Shown here one piece after another: positions 1-8,407 of a stretch of 64,000 nucleotides of DNA; the first letter of the stretch is position 1, and every line of letters begins with the position of its first letter. Under the pieces are notes generated by a model. It did not search any database. It was not told the origin of the DNA and saw only the letters and a program-made list of their open reading frames with translations. A program made the position numbers and the translations under genes. The stretch is from Burkholderia latens (GTDB lineage Bacteria > Pseudomonadota > Gammaproteobacteria > Burkholderiales > Burkholderiaceae). The stretch spans positions 1 through 64,000 of the forward strand of contig NZ_CABVPL010000023.1 of NCBI RefSeq assembly GCF_902499045.1. The letters are read 5' to 3'.

Positions 1-560
1 GGGCCGCTCCAGCCGCCGCGCGTGGCCGACGGCCGCGGGTCATGCTGCGCGGGCGGCGCAGGCGGCACACCGCCCGGCGCACGCTGTATCGGGCCGCCCG
101 GTTGCGGGTGCCCGTATGCGGGCGGCATGCCGCCGGGGCCGATGCGCGGCTCCGCGCGCCGCTCCCAGCGGTCGCGATCGTGAAACCACGGCCGGTTGCG
201 GTAATAGCGGTCCCAGTACGCGCCGATCGCGAACCCGGTCACCGGCACGCCGATGATCGCGCCGTACTCGAGCAGCGGCACGTAGCTCCCCTGATACGGA
301 TAGTCGAGCTGCTGCGCGTCGATCCAGCCGCGTACGCCCGGCAGCGCGACATCGCACCACGAGTAGTCGCTGAGGCAGCCGAACACGTCGAGCGCGGTGC
401 CCGGCGGAATTTCCGCGACGACCGGATAGTCGGGTGCCGGCCCCGCATAGAGCTCGGCTCCCGAGTTCGTGTAGGCGCTGCGCTGCGCGTCGGCAACGCC
501 CGGTACGGCGGCCATGCCGAACAGCACGACGCACAGACTTCGGATGATGGTGTTGCTCAT
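1..560 (-). CDS. SH3-domain envelope protein, partial
   Basis: The reading frame starts at an ATG at 560 and runs off the left edge of the window, so about 186 codons are visible and the C-terminus is missing. The first 25 or so residues form a Sec signal peptide ending near VADAQ. Residues of about 30-85 have the pattern of a bacterial SH3 (SH3b) domain: AELYAGPAPDYPVVAEIPPGT followed by a tryptophan-rich segment ending VRGWIDAQQL, and a Cys pair lies inside it. The rest is rich in Pro, Gly and Arg (DRDRWERR, then GGMPPAYG). Such domains usually bind peptidoglycan or periplasmic partners; the substrate is not visible. The neighbour at 594-1028 is in the same direction and 33 bases upstream, so the two are probably co-transcribed. 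Confidence 0.75.
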   Translation of the reverse strand, partial: MSNTIIRSLCVVLFGMAAVPGVADAQRSAYTNSGAELYAGPAPDYPVVAEIPPGTALDVFGCLSDYSWCDVALPGVRGWIDAQQLDYPYQGSYVPLLEYGAIIGVPVTGFAIGAYWDRYYRNRPWFHDRDRWERRAEPRIGPGGMPPAYGHPQPGGPIQRAPGGVPPAPPAQHDPRPSATRGGWSG

Positions 561-593
561 GGTGCTCTCCCGCGCGGTGCCGCCGCGCGTCCG

Positions 594-1028
594 TCAGTGT
601 CGATGGCCGCCGCCCCAGTGTCCCCCGCCCCAGTGGCCGCCGCCCCACGGACGATGCCAGTACCCGCCGCGGTATCCGCCGCCCCAATGCCCCCAGAAGC
701 CGAGGCCGATCGTGACGGGCGGCCCGTACCAGGCCGGGTAGTACGCGGGATAGTACGCCGGGTAAGGCACGTAGACGGGAGCGGCATAAACGGCAGCCGG
801 CGCATACGCATAATCGTCGGCGGTCGGCGGCAGGGCAGCCGCGGCGGACGGTGCCGACGCAGCCGAAGCCGCGCTGGCCGGCGCCGCCGGGATCTCGCGC
901 TGCGACAACGTGGCAGGCACGGGCGCGTAATACGGTACATAGCCGTAAGGGCCCGTGTAATAGCAGCCGCTCAGCGCCAGCGTCGCCAGCACGATGGCGG
1001 CAGGCCTCGCGGCGGAAATCGGATTCAT
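594..1028 (-). CDS. Small Tyr/Gly-rich lipoprotein
   Basis: A 144-residue protein with a lipoprotein signal: hydrophobic stretch AAIVLATLA then the lipobox LSGC, giving Cys24 or so as the lipidated residue. After it come Tyr/Pro-rich segments (YYTGPYGYVPYY; YPAYYPAYYPAWYG) and a C-terminal Gly/Trp/His repeat (WGGGHWGGGHWGGGHRH). I chose the ATG at 1028 over a longer frame because the lipobox is then correctly placed and GGAG lies about 10 bases upstream. No enzymatic motif is seen. It resembles the many small YXWGxW-type lipoproteins of Burkholderia, whose role is unknown. The His-rich tail could bind metal, which is inference only. Confidence 0.7.
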   Translation of the reverse strand: MNPISAARPAAIVLATLALSGCYYTGPYGYVPYYAPVPATLSQREIPAAPASAASAASAPSAAAALPPTADDYAYAPAAVYAAPVYVPYPAYYPAYYPAWYGPPVTIGLGFWGHWGGGYRGGYWHRPWGGGHWGGGHWGGGHRH

Positions 1029-1336
1029 CTCGTAGCTCCGCAGGAATGCGCTGCACCGCATGGCGCGCGCCTGACTGTAGCTTACGTCCACTGCATATTT
1101 CCGCGGGTTTGATCGGTTACTTTTTGTTTCCGCGCGGCAGCGGCGTCGCAGGGGCCGCGCAGGCACGCGGCATGCTTCGGCGTCTGCCGCGCCGGCGTTG
1201 AAGTTGGCGCATTCGCCCTCACGTTGAATATCGAGTCAGGCTGACCGGCGCGGACGGGTGTTCGCGGCCCCCGGCGGCCTGAAACCCGCGGGCTTCGGCC
1301 CGCCCAGACAGGAACGCGGCTCACGCCGCCATCGAC
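1029..1336. other. Intergenic region, divergent genes
   Basis: This 308-base gap separates the minus-strand lipoprotein from the plus-strand sigma factor, so it must hold both promoters. It contains a T-rich stretch near 1120-1130 and GC-rich inverted segments near 1265-1310, but I see no convincing -35/-10 pair and no gene. Confidence 0.5.
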
Positions 1337-2896
1337 ATGACTACGCCACGCCCCACGCTTCGGGCGGACACGCCCCTCGATCCGATCATCCAGCTGCTGG
1401 CGCTCGCCGGCGAACAGGGTTATCTGACGCACGCCGATCTCGTCGACGCGCTGCCGCCGGAAAGCGACGGCCCCGACGCGCTGGACGTCGTGCGCGCCGC
1501 GCTCGCGGACATCGGCATCGCCGTGCTCGACGAGCCGCCCGAGCCGGTGCCGTTCGCGGGTGCGGCGCCAGTCGACGTCGATCGCGACACGCTCGACGAA
1601 GGCCGCGCGCTCCTGGGCGACCTCGCGCGCGGCACGAGCGCATCGACCGATCCGCTCGCGCTCTACATGCGGCGCATCCATGCGGTGCCGCTGCTCAAGC
1701 GCGAGGACGAAATCGTGCTCGCCCGCGAAATCGAAACGGGCCGCCATCAGATCCTGCATGCGCTCGCCGGATATCCGGCCGCGGTCGACACTCTGCTCGC
1801 ACGCCGCGGCGCCACGGGTGCATCCGGCGCGGGCGGCGACGAAGGCGACGCCGTCGACGGCGGAGAAGACGACACGCTGCCGTCCCCCGCGCGCGACGAT
1901 GCGCTGCAGGCCGCGGTCGCGACCGTGCGCCGAGCGCTGCACGCGCACGGCTGCCGCTCGGACGAATACCGCGACGCGCGCAACCAGCTGGCCGCTCTGC
2001 TCGGCTCGCTCCCGTGGGTCGCATCGGCCGTCGACGACGCGAGCCGCGTCGTGCGCGCGCTCGCGGCCGCACCGGTCGGCGCCGCTGCCGTCACCGGCGG
2101 CGACGACGCGTGCTTCGACTCGGTCGCACGCCGCGCGCTCGGCGCCGCGTTGAGCGACGGCCAGCAAAAGGTGCGCGACGGCACGCGCGCGATGCTCGAA
2201 GCGAACCTGCGGCTCGTGCTGTCGATCGCGCGCAAGTACCTGAACCGCGGCGTCGACCTGCCCGACCTCGTGCAGGACGGCTGTCTCGGCCTGATGCGCG
2301 CGATCGAGAAATTCGAATACCGGCGCGGTTTCAAGTTCTCGACGTACGCGACCTGGTGGATCCGCCAGGCGGTCGCGCGCGCGGTGGCCGACCGCTCGCG
2401 CACGATCCGCGTACCGGTGCACGTCGGCGACCAGTACCAGCGCGTACAGCGGCACGCGCTGCGGTTCCGCCAGCGCACCGGCCGCCGCGCGACGCCGGCC
2501 GAGCTGGCGGCCGAAACCGGCCTCGCCGAGGACAAGCTGCGCGCGGTGCTCGCGCTGCCGGCCGAACCGCTGTCGCTCGACACGCCGCTACCCGACGCGG
2601 ATGCCGGCCTCGTCGACCTGATCGAGGACCAGGCGTCGGCCAGCCCGTTCGAGCGTCTCGCGGACACGCGGATGCGCGAATGCGTGTCGTCGCTGCTGCG
2701 GACGGTCACGCCGGCCGAAGCCAACGTGCTGCGCCGGCGGTTCGGCCTCGGCGGCGCGGAGCCCGACACCTACGATGCGATCGCGCAGGACGCGGGAATG
2801 TCGCGCGAGCGCGTGCGGCAGATCGAGAAGCGTGCGCTGGCGACGTTGCGCACGGTAGCCGAGGCCGAGGGCGCGCAGTCGTTCCTCGACGCGTGA
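1337..2896 (+). CDS. RpoD-like sigma-70 factor paralogue
   Basis: A 519-residue sigma-70 family protein. Residues about 15-75 look like RpoD region 1.1 ([17 protein letters not shown]). Region 1.2 follows near 100-130 ([16 protein letters not shown]), then a short poorly conserved acidic/Gly linker at about 155-240. Region 2 lies at about 288-360 ([20 protein letters not shown], then [20 protein letters not shown]), region 3 at about 370-420, and region 4 ends with the helix-turn-helix [17 protein letters not shown] near 487-503. It has the region 1.1 and -10/-35 binding architecture of primary sigma factors but is shorter than the usual ~600-700-residue betaproteobacterial RpoD, so I call it a second, group 2-type factor. 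No anti-sigma gene is adjacent. The start has no strong ribosome site (AGGAA is 23 bases away), so it is uncertain by a few codons. Confidence 0.88.
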   Translation: MTTPRPTLRADTPLDPIIQLLALAGEQGYLTHADLVDALPPESDGPDALDVVRAALADIGIAVLDEPPEPVPFAGAAPVDVDRDTLDEGRALLGDLARGTSASTDPLALYMRRIHAVPLLKREDEIVLAREIETGRHQILHALAGYPAAVDTLLARRGATGASGAGGDEGDAVDGGEDDTLPSPARDDALQAAVATVRRALHAHGCRSDEYRDARNQLAALLGSLPWVASAVDDASRVVRALAAAPVGAAAVTGGDDACFDSVARRALGAALSDGQQKVRDGTRAMLEANLRLVLSIARKYLNRGVDLPDLVQDGCLGLMRAIEKFEYRRGFKFSTYATWWIRQAVARAVADRSRTIRVPVHVGDQYQRVQRHALRFRQRTGRRATPAELAAETGLAEDKLRAVLALPAEPLSLDTPLPDADAGLVDLIEDQASASPFERLADTRMRECVSSLLRTVTPAEANVLRRRFGLGGAEPDTYDAIAQDAGMSRERVRQIEKRALATLRTVAEAEGAQSFLDA

Positions 2897-2908
2897 CGCC
2901 CACCGCCA

Positions 2909-2936
2909 CGTTCGTGCCCCATCGCGGGCACGAACG
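2909..2936 (+). terminator. Strong hairpin after sigma gene
   Basis: An 11-bp perfect stem (CGTTCGTGCCC with GGGCACGAACG, 6-base loop) begins 12 bases after the sigma-factor stop. It lacks a T-tract, so it may be a transcript-stabilising hairpin or a Rho-dependent end, not a classical intrinsic terminator. Confidence 0.45.
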
Positions 2937-3085
2937 CGCGCGGCCGGTTCCCCCAGGTGCAACGTTTGCCATTGACGCGCATCAAGTTTTGCTCATCGCT
3001 TACCGCGACAATGTGCTGAAATGAAAGGTGAAGCGGCGCATCGCGCGCCGCGGCCATTCCGTTTGCGCCTCCTCGGCCCCTCACC

Positions 3086-3964
3086 ATGCAGACGACCTTC
3101 AGCCAGACGCACGAGGACAACCGCCGGATCGCGGACTGCCTGCGCGAAGCCGCGCAGCTGCTTGCCGACCAGGGCGCGAATCCCTATCGGGCGGCCGCGT
3201 ACCGCGTAGCGGCCGACACGATCGAGTCGATCGACGGCGGCATCCGTCCGCTGTTCGACGCGGGTGGCGTCGACGCGCTCGGCGCGCTGCCGCAGATCGG
3301 CACCGGCGTCGCGCAAGCGATCGCCGAATTGCTGGTGACGGGGCGCTGGCGCCTGCTCGACCGGCTGCGCGGCGATGCAGAACGCGCGTCCGCGTTCGAA
3401 GCCGTGCCGGGCATCGGTCACGCGCTCGCGCTGCGGATTCACGACGAATTGCATATCGACACGCTCGAGGAGCTCGAACGCGCCGCCCGCAACGGCCGGC
3501 TCGAAGCGATCGCCGGCGTCGGCCCGCGGCGCGCAGCCGGGATCCGCGCGGCGCTCGACGACGTGCTGGCGCGCCGCCGGCGCTGGCAAGGCCACGCGCG
3601 CGACGCCGATCTCGGCACCGAGCCGCCGGTCGAGCTGCTGCTGTACATCGACCGCCTGTACCGCAACAAGGCCGCGGCCGGCGCGCTGCCGATGCTCGTG
3701 TCGCGGCGGCTGAACGCGGACGTCAGCGTGTCGCCGCCCGTCATGCACATGACGAAGGGCGGCTGGCATTTCACCGCGCTGTGCCCGTTTCCCGCGCGCG
3801 CGCAGGAGTCCGGCCGCACCGCGGACTGGGTCGCGCTCTACTTCTACGATGCGTTGCAGTGCGAGCACCAGCGGACGGTCGTCACCGGCACGCTCGGCTC
3901 GCTCGTCGGCAAGCGCATCGTGCGCGGACGTGAAATGGAATGCCGCGTGTATTACGCGGGATGA
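3086..3964 (+). CDS. Helix-hairpin-helix protein, PolX N-domain-like
   Basis: A 292-residue protein. Residues about 8-75 match the N-terminal 8-kDa-like helical domain of family X DNA polymerases (DNRRIADCLREAAQLLADQG, then NPYRAAAYRVAADTI). Three helix-hairpin-helix elements follow: LPQIGTGVAQAIAELL, VPGIGHALALRIHDEL and IAGVGPRRAAGIRAAL. No polymerase palm or PHP domain follows; the C-terminal 110 residues (VELLLYIDRLYRNKAA onward) are not recognised. The known family role of the N-terminal part is binding gapped or damaged DNA; here it is presumably a DNA-binding accessory or repair protein. It is convergent with the MerR gene. The start codon ATG at 3086 has no clear ribosome site. Confidence 0.75.
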   Translation: MQTTFSQTHEDNRRIADCLREAAQLLADQGANPYRAAAYRVAADTIESIDGGIRPLFDAGGVDALGALPQIGTGVAQAIAELLVTGRWRLLDRLRGDAERASAFEAVPGIGHALALRIHDELHIDTLEELERAARNGRLEAIAGVGPRRAAGIRAALDDVLARRRRWQGHARDADLGTEPPVELLLYIDRLYRNKAAAGALPMLVSRRLNADVSVSPPVMHMTKGGWHFTALCPFPARAQESGRTADWVALYFYDALQCEHQRTVVTGTLGSLVGKRIVRGREMECRVYYAG

Positions 3965-4028
3965 TGCGCGCGGGCCGCAGGCGGCCGCGCCGCGGCGCGT
4001 GCTCGACGCTCCGTTGCCCGCGACGGGC

Positions 4029-4454
4029 CTAAGCGCTTTCCGGCTTCGCGCGGCGCAGCGGATGGCGATGCGCGGCGATTCTGAGCAGCTTCTGGAACGA
4101 CGGACATTCGAGATGGCGCGGCGCCGGACACACGGCCGCGTGCCGCAGTGCGTCGCGCACCGCGCCCAGGCGACGGATCGTGCGGTCGAGCTCGTCGGCC
4201 TTGTCGTCGAGCTTCGCGCGATCGATCGCGGGCCGGCCGTCGGCGCCGAACATCGCGAGGATGTCGTCCAGCGAAAAACCGGCCTCGCGGCCGAGCGCGA
4301 TCAGCGCAAGCCGCTCCAGCACCGATTCGTCGTACTGGCGGCGCAGCCCGTGACGGCCTGCCGGCACGATCAAGCCCTTTTCTTCGTAATAGCGCAGCGT
4401 CGACGCGGGCAATCCCGAGCGGCGCGCGACGTCGGCGATGTCCAGTCGGCTCAT
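4029..4454 (-). CDS. MerR-family transcriptional regulator
   Basis: A 141-residue regulator. The N-terminal winged helix-turn-helix is at residues about 3-40 (IADVARRSGLPASTLRYYEE), with the MerR dimerisation helix at about 75-105. A Cys pair seven residues apart (C109, C117: VCPAPRHLECPSF) sits after it. It does not match the four-Cys SoxR cluster (CX2CXCX5C), nor the CueR/ZntR metal loops in full, so the inducer is unknown. Start ATG at 4454. An exact 16-bp palindrome of SoxR-box type lies eight bases upstream, which implies autoregulation. The CoA-transferase gene upstream is in the same direction, 242 bases away. Confidence 0.85.
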   Translation of the reverse strand: MSRLDIADVARRSGLPASTLRYYEEKGLIVPAGRHGLRRQYDESVLERLALIALGREAGFSLDDILAMFGADGRPAIDRAKLDDKADELDRTIRRLGAVRDALRHAAVCPAPRHLECPSFQKLLRIAAHRHPLRRAKPESA

Positions 4455-4461
4455 CCTTGAT

Positions 4462-4477
4462 CTCAAGTGAACTTGAG
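4462..4477. promoter_or_regulatory. MerR/SoxR-box-like palindrome
   Basis: CTCAAG-TGAA-CTTGAG is a perfect inverted repeat ending eight bases before the MerR start codon. It closely resembles the classical SoxR box (CCTCAAGTTAACTTGAGG), so it is a strong candidate operator for the adjacent regulator. Confidence 0.7.
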
Positions 4478-4696
4478 GTTGCAAGATAGCCGTTCGACTC
4501 TTTCCGCACAAGCCTGGACCGTGATGCCGCTGCCCGCCCCGACCCGTCTTCCGCTGTGCGCGGCCGCCGCGGCCGCTCGCGCCGAAGGCACGCGATGCGC
4601 TCCGCCGACTCCCTGTTGCGCATTGCGGTGATCGGCGCGCGCCCGGCGCCGACGACGGGAACGGCGGCGCGAACGCGTCGCGCGCAGCGCGGCCGC

Positions 4697-6211
4697 TCAG
4701 ACCTTCATCGTCCCCGTGCGCACATAGCGCTCGTGCCACGACAGCGCCTCGGCGAGCAGGTGCGGCGTGTGCTTGCCGAAGCTCTCGCGCGACGCGCGCT
4801 CGAAGTAGTCGTCGAGCATCGGCCGGTAATCGGGATGCGCGCAGGTCGCGATGATCTTGCGCGCGCGCTGCTTCGGCGACAGGCCGCGCAGGTCGGCGAG
4901 CCCCTGTTCGGTGACGACCACCGCGACGTCGTGCTCGGTATGGTCGACGTGGCTCGCCATCGGCACGATCCGCGAGATCGCGCCGCCCTTCGCGGTGCTG
5001 GCCGACATGAAGCACGACAGATAACCGTTGCGCGCGAAGTCGCCGGAGCCGCCGATGCCGTTCTGGATCTTCGTGCCCATCACGTGCGTCGAATTCACGT
5101 TGCCGTAGATGTCGGCCTCGATCATCCCGTTCATCGCGATGCAGCCGAGGCGGCGCACGAGTTCCGGATGGTTGCTGATCTCCTGCGGGCGCAGCAGGAT
5201 TTTTTCGCGGAACGTCGCGATCTCGTCGGCGAAACGCTGGACGGCGGCCGGGCTCAGCGACAGCGCGGTCGCCGACGCGAAGCTCAGCGTGCCGTCGTCG
5301 AGCAGGTCGAGCATGCCGTCCTGGATCACCTCGGTGTACGCGGTCAGGTTCGAGAAGCCGGCCGAGCTCAGCTCCGCGAGCACCGCGTTCGTGATGTTGC
5401 CGACGCCCGACTGCAGCGGCAGCAGATTGTCCGGCAGGCGGCCGCGCTTCACTTCGTGGCGCAGGAAGTCGATCAGCTGCAGCGCGATCTGCTTCGACGT
5501 CGCGTCCGGCGCGGAGAACGCGTTGCTGCGGTCCGGCGCGTCGGTCTCGACGATCGCGACGATCTTGTCCGCCGGGCAGCGCAGGTACGGCTCGCCGATC
5601 CGGTCGTCGCTTTTCGTCAGCGGAATCGGCTTGCGATGCGGCGGCAACGCGGTGCCGTAATAGATGTCGTGCATTCCGTCGAGGCCGAGCGGCTGGCGTG
5701 CGTTCACCTCGAGGATCACGTGCTTCGCCCGCTCGAGCCACGTCTTGTTGTTGCCGATCGACGCGGACGGAATCAGCAGACCGTCGTCGCGGATGCCCGC
5801 GACTTCGACGATCGCGACGTCCAGCTCGCCGTACAGCCCGAACCACGCGTATTGCGCGACGTGGCTCAGGTGGACGTCCTGGTAGTCGACCTCGCCGCTA
5901 TTGATCTTGTCGCGCAGCGTCGGGTCGGACTGGTACGGCAGGCGCATCGAGATGCCGTCGGTGCGGGCGAGCGCGCCGTCGAGCTCGGGCGCGGTGGACG
6001 CACCGGTCAGCACGTTGATCCGGAAGTCCTCGCCGCGCGCGTGGGCCGCTTCGATGTGGGCGGCGAGCGCTGCCGGCACGGCCTTCGGATAGCCGGAGCC
6101 GGTGAAGCCGCTCATCGCGACGGTCATGCCGGGACGGATCAGCGCGGCGGCTTCGTCGGCGGTGCGGACGAGTGAACGCAGCGCGGGAGCAAGGATGCGT
6201 GAAGAAGACAT
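4697..6211 (-). CDS. Succinyl-CoA:acetate CoA-transferase
   Basis: A 504-residue class I CoA-transferase of the AarC/Cat1 (acetyl-CoA hydrolase/transferase) family, moving CoA between succinate and acetate or other short acids in the cytosol. The catalytic glutamate is visible as E294 in YTEVIQDGML, the same numbering as reported for AarC. Other family blocks are SGFTGSGYPKAVP near the N-terminus, LQSGVGNITNAVLAEL before the active site, and GTKIQNGIGGSGDFARNGYL after it. Full length and intact. It could be annotated acetyl-CoA hydrolase; the transferase reading fits the family better. The nearest gene downstream is the MerR regulator. Upstream TTGCA repeats at 6361-6386 are a possible operator. 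Confidence 0.88.
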   Translation of the reverse strand: MSSSRILAPALRSLVRTADEAAALIRPGMTVAMSGFTGSGYPKAVPAALAAHIEAAHARGEDFRINVLTGASTAPELDGALARTDGISMRLPYQSDPTLRDKINSGEVDYQDVHLSHVAQYAWFGLYGELDVAIVEVAGIRDDGLLIPSASIGNNKTWLERAKHVILEVNARQPLGLDGMHDIYYGTALPPHRKPIPLTKSDDRIGEPYLRCPADKIVAIVETDAPDRSNAFSAPDATSKQIALQLIDFLRHEVKRGRLPDNLLPLQSGVGNITNAVLAELSSAGFSNLTAYTEVIQDGMLDLLDDGTLSFASATALSLSPAAVQRFADEIATFREKILLRPQEISNHPELVRRLGCIAMNGMIEADIYGNVNSTHVMGTKIQNGIGGSGDFARNGYLSCFMSASTAKGGAISRIVPMASHVDHTEHDVAVVVTEQGLADLRGLSPKQRARKIIATCAHPDYRPMLDDYFERASRESFGKHTPHLLAEALSWHERYVRTGTMKV

Positions 6212-6360
6212 GGCAGGTTATCTGACGCTTTTGGTGTGTCGTTGACGTCGCGGGGGGTGTCTCCTGAGCGACGCGAAGCCCTTGGGGCCGCAACGGGCGG
6301 CCCGGCACCACAGGCACGGTCGGAGTATCGCAGAGGCAATCGCGGCGAAATGTCTGCCGG

Positions 6361-6386
6361 TTGCAAAAGATACTTGCAGGTTGCAA
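6361..6386. promoter_or_regulatory. Three TTGCA(A) elements, candidate operator
   Basis: TTGCAA occurs at 6361-6366 and 6381-6386 with TTGCA at 6374-6378, about 150 bases upstream of the CoA-transferase. Spaced TTTGCAA-type elements are known operators of short-chain acyl-CoA regulators of the ScfR/RamB group. The link is inference from resemblance. Confidence 0.35.
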
Positions 6387-6794
6387 CGGGTATCGAACGG
6401 CCGTTCTGTGACAGGCACGGCGATGGCTCGAATGCACGCGAAAGCCGCGTGAAAGCGAACCGAAGGTCTGCCGCGGTCCATTCGACGAGCGGCTGAACCG
6501 GCTGAACGCCAATCGGCCGGCGCCGTTCGTTCCGCATTCACTACGGATCGTCGAACAATCGGCATGCGTCGGGTCGCCCGGAATTGCCGCAGCCGATTGT
6601 CATCCGGCCGCGCTTTTTCGGGCCTGATCCACGTCAAGCCGCGCGCACGCGCGAATCGACCGCCGCCCTTGACAGCCGTGTCACGCGAGCCACACTGAAC
6701 CACGCACGGCCCGCGCGCGAGCGCCGTTTCGCGCGTCCGGTTTGCGACCGGCCGATGCCCGTATTACGCGGTAACACTCCCGCATGTCAGGACA

Positions 6795-6824
6795 TTGATC
6801 GAATAAAAAGCAACAAATTACAAT
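6795..6824 (+). promoter_or_regulatory. Candidate sigma-70 promoter of phosphonate operon
   Basis: TTGATC at 6795-6800, an 18-base spacer and TACAAT at 6819-6824 (5 of 6 to TATAAT) in a locally AT-rich stretch. The -10 ends 18 bases before the first ATG, so the leader would be only about a dozen bases and shows no ribosome site. Confidence 0.45.
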
Positions 6825-6842
6825 TCCGTATATATTTCGCCG

Positions 6843-7601
6843 ATGGACCAAAGAAAAACCGCCACACGTTCCGAACCGCCGTTGCCACGCACCTGGGATG
6901 CGCGGCTCGCGCGCTCGCTCGTTCGACCGCTGATCGACACGCCCGTCACCCCGAATCACCTCACCACCGTCCGTCTGCTGATCGGACTCGCCGGCGCCTG
7001 GTGCCTTGCGCAAGGCGGCTTCGGCTGGAGCAACGCCGGTGCATTCCTGATCGTGCTGTCGAACTTCGTCGACCACACCGACGGCGAACTCGCGCGGATC
7101 AGCGGCAAGACCAGCAAGATCGGTCACTTTTACGACCTCGCGGCCGATGCGCTCGTGACGGTCGCGCTGTTCGTCAGCATGGGCGTCGGCATCGTCGCGC
7201 AGGGCGGGCAGATGGCCGTATCGCCGGTGCTGCTCGGCGCGGTGGCCGGTGCCGCCGTCGCGCTGATCTTCTTCCTGCGCATGCGGATCGAATCGATCGC
7301 CGGCAAGGCCGGCACCAAGCAGGCGTTCGCCGGCGGCTTCGAGACCGAAGACGTGCTTTACCTGCTGCCGATCGTGACGCTCGTCGACGGCGTCCAGCCG
7401 TTCCTGCTCGCGGCGTCGATCGGCGCCCCGCTGTTCGCCGCATGGGTCGTGATCGACTGGTGGCGCATCGTGCGCCGCGGCAGCGCCCCGCGAGCAAACG
7501 CCGGGCCGTCCCAAGTTTTCTCGTCCCCTTCGGGGGGCCTGTCGCATAGCGACAGGTCTGGGGGCGCTCAAAGTTCCACTGAAATCCAGGCTTCGAAATG
7601 A
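6843..7601 (+). CDS. CDP-alcohol phosphatidyltransferase family protein
   Basis: A 252-residue integral membrane enzyme. The family signature DGxxARx8Gx3Dx3D is complete: D80-G81-E82-L83-A84-R85, G94, D98 and D102. Several hydrophobic helices surround it (LLIGLAGAWCLAQGGFGW; LLGAVAGAAVALIFFL). The family joins a CDP-activated head group or lipid to an alcohol. As first gene of a phosphonate operon, it probably transfers phosphonate from a CMP-phosphonate such as CMP-AEP to a lipid alcohol such as diacylglycerol, giving a phosphonolipid; that substrate is inference. The C-terminal 30 residues are polar and low in complexity. Its stop overlaps the next start (ATGA, 7598-7601). Confidence 0.85.
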   Translation: MDQRKTATRSEPPLPRTWDARLARSLVRPLIDTPVTPNHLTTVRLLIGLAGAWCLAQGGFGWSNAGAFLIVLSNFVDHTDGELARISGKTSKIGHFYDLAADALVTVALFVSMGVGIVAQGGQMAVSPVLLGAVAGAAVALIFFLRMRIESIAGKAGTKQAFAGGFETEDVLYLLPIVTLVDGVQPFLLAASIGAPLFAAWVVIDWWRIVRRGSAPRANAGPSQVFSSPSGGLSHSDRSGGAQSSTEIQASK

Positions 7602-8407
7602 CTTCTAGCACGCGCGACGACTCCGTGCTGAGCCCGGCACGCCCCGCGCCTGCGCGCGCGGCAGCGGCCGATCCCGATCGCACCGTGGCCGACTGTGTCG
7701 GCCGTCTCGACGTCGACCGCCTGCGCGGCGACTACACGCGCCAGGGCTCGTTCCTGTATCTCGACGCGTTCCTGCCGGCCGACGCGCACGCGAAGCTCGC
7801 GGCGGCGGCCCGCGCGCTGCAGCCGCGCCTGAACCGCAATTACCTGCCCGGCCACAAGCAGGGCGGCAGCGTGAGCCGTCATGCGATCGACGAGCACGCG
7901 CCGTACATCGCCGAGCTGTACCGGTCGAAGGCGCTGATCGGCTTCCTCGAGAAGATCACCGGCGACAAGCTGATGCTGTCGCCGGACGACGATCCTCACG
8001 CGTACGCGCTCTACTACTACACGAAGCCCGGCGACCACATCGGCTGGCACTACGACACGTCGTACTACGACGGCCGCCGCTACACGCTGCTGATCGGCGT
8101 GATCGACGAATCGTCGTGCCGGCTCGACTACGAACTGCATACGCGCAATCCTGACGTGCCCGACGAGCCGGGCTCCGTGCAGATCGCCGACGGCGGCATC
8201 GTGCTGTTCGACGGCGACAAGCTGCGCCACCGGATCACGCCGCTCGGCCAGAACGAGACGCGCGTGTCGCTGACGTTCGAATACGTGACCAACCCCGGCA
8301 TGCGGCCGTGGAAGCGCTTCATCTCGAACATGAAGGACGCGATCGCGTATTTCGGTTTCCGGCAGGTATTCAAGCAGCTGGCCACGCGCCGGCCGAGCGG
8401 GTCATGA
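7598..8407 (+). CDS. 2-oxoglutarate/Fe(II) oxygenase in phosphonate operon
   Basis: A 269-residue dioxygenase. The facial triad is visible as H151-Y-D153 (IGWHYDTSYY) and H211 (LRHRITP), with R222 (NETRVSLTF) placed to bind 2-oxoglutarate. The Tyr-rich ALYYYTKPGDH strand before the triad fits the jelly-roll fold. The N-terminal 30 residues are a low-complexity Ala/Pro tail. In phosphonate pathways, enzymes of this superfamily hydroxylate the carbon next to phosphorus (PhnY, PhpD-type chemistry differs). Here it may convert an AEP head group to 1-hydroxy-AEP, or hydroxylate the lipid; both are inference. It overlaps both neighbours by four bases. Confidence 0.8.
   Translation: MTSSTRDDSVLSPARPAPARAAAADPDRTVADCVGRLDVDRLRGDYTRQGSFLYLDAFLPADAHAKLAAAARALQPRLNRNYLPGHKQGGSVSRHAIDEHAPYIAELYRSKALIGFLEKITGDKLMLSPDDDPHAYALYYYTKPGDHIGWHYDTSYYDGRRYTLLIGVIDESSCRLDYELHTRNPDVPDEPGSVQIADGGIVLFDGDKLRHRITPLGQNETRVSLTFEYVTNPGMRPWKRFISNMKDAIAYFGFRQVFKQLATRRPSGS

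Larger units (their letters stand above)
6212..6842. other. Intergenic region, divergent operons
   Basis: A 631-base gap between the minus-strand CoA-transferase and the plus-strand phosphonate operon. It holds the TTGCA repeats (6361-6386) on the CoA-transferase side and an AT-rich promoter (6795-6824) on the other. An isolated TTGACA at 6669-6674 has no good -10. No coding sequence is credible in it. Confidence 0.6.

Noticed and set aside
1082-2455. 457-codon minus-strand frame opposite the sigma factor
   Set aside because: Shadow of the sigma-70 gene with no recognisable domain.
6669-6697. TTGACA as a promoter of the phosphonate operon
   Set aside because: The -35 is perfect but the bases at the -10 position match TATAAT poorly; 6795-6824 is better.
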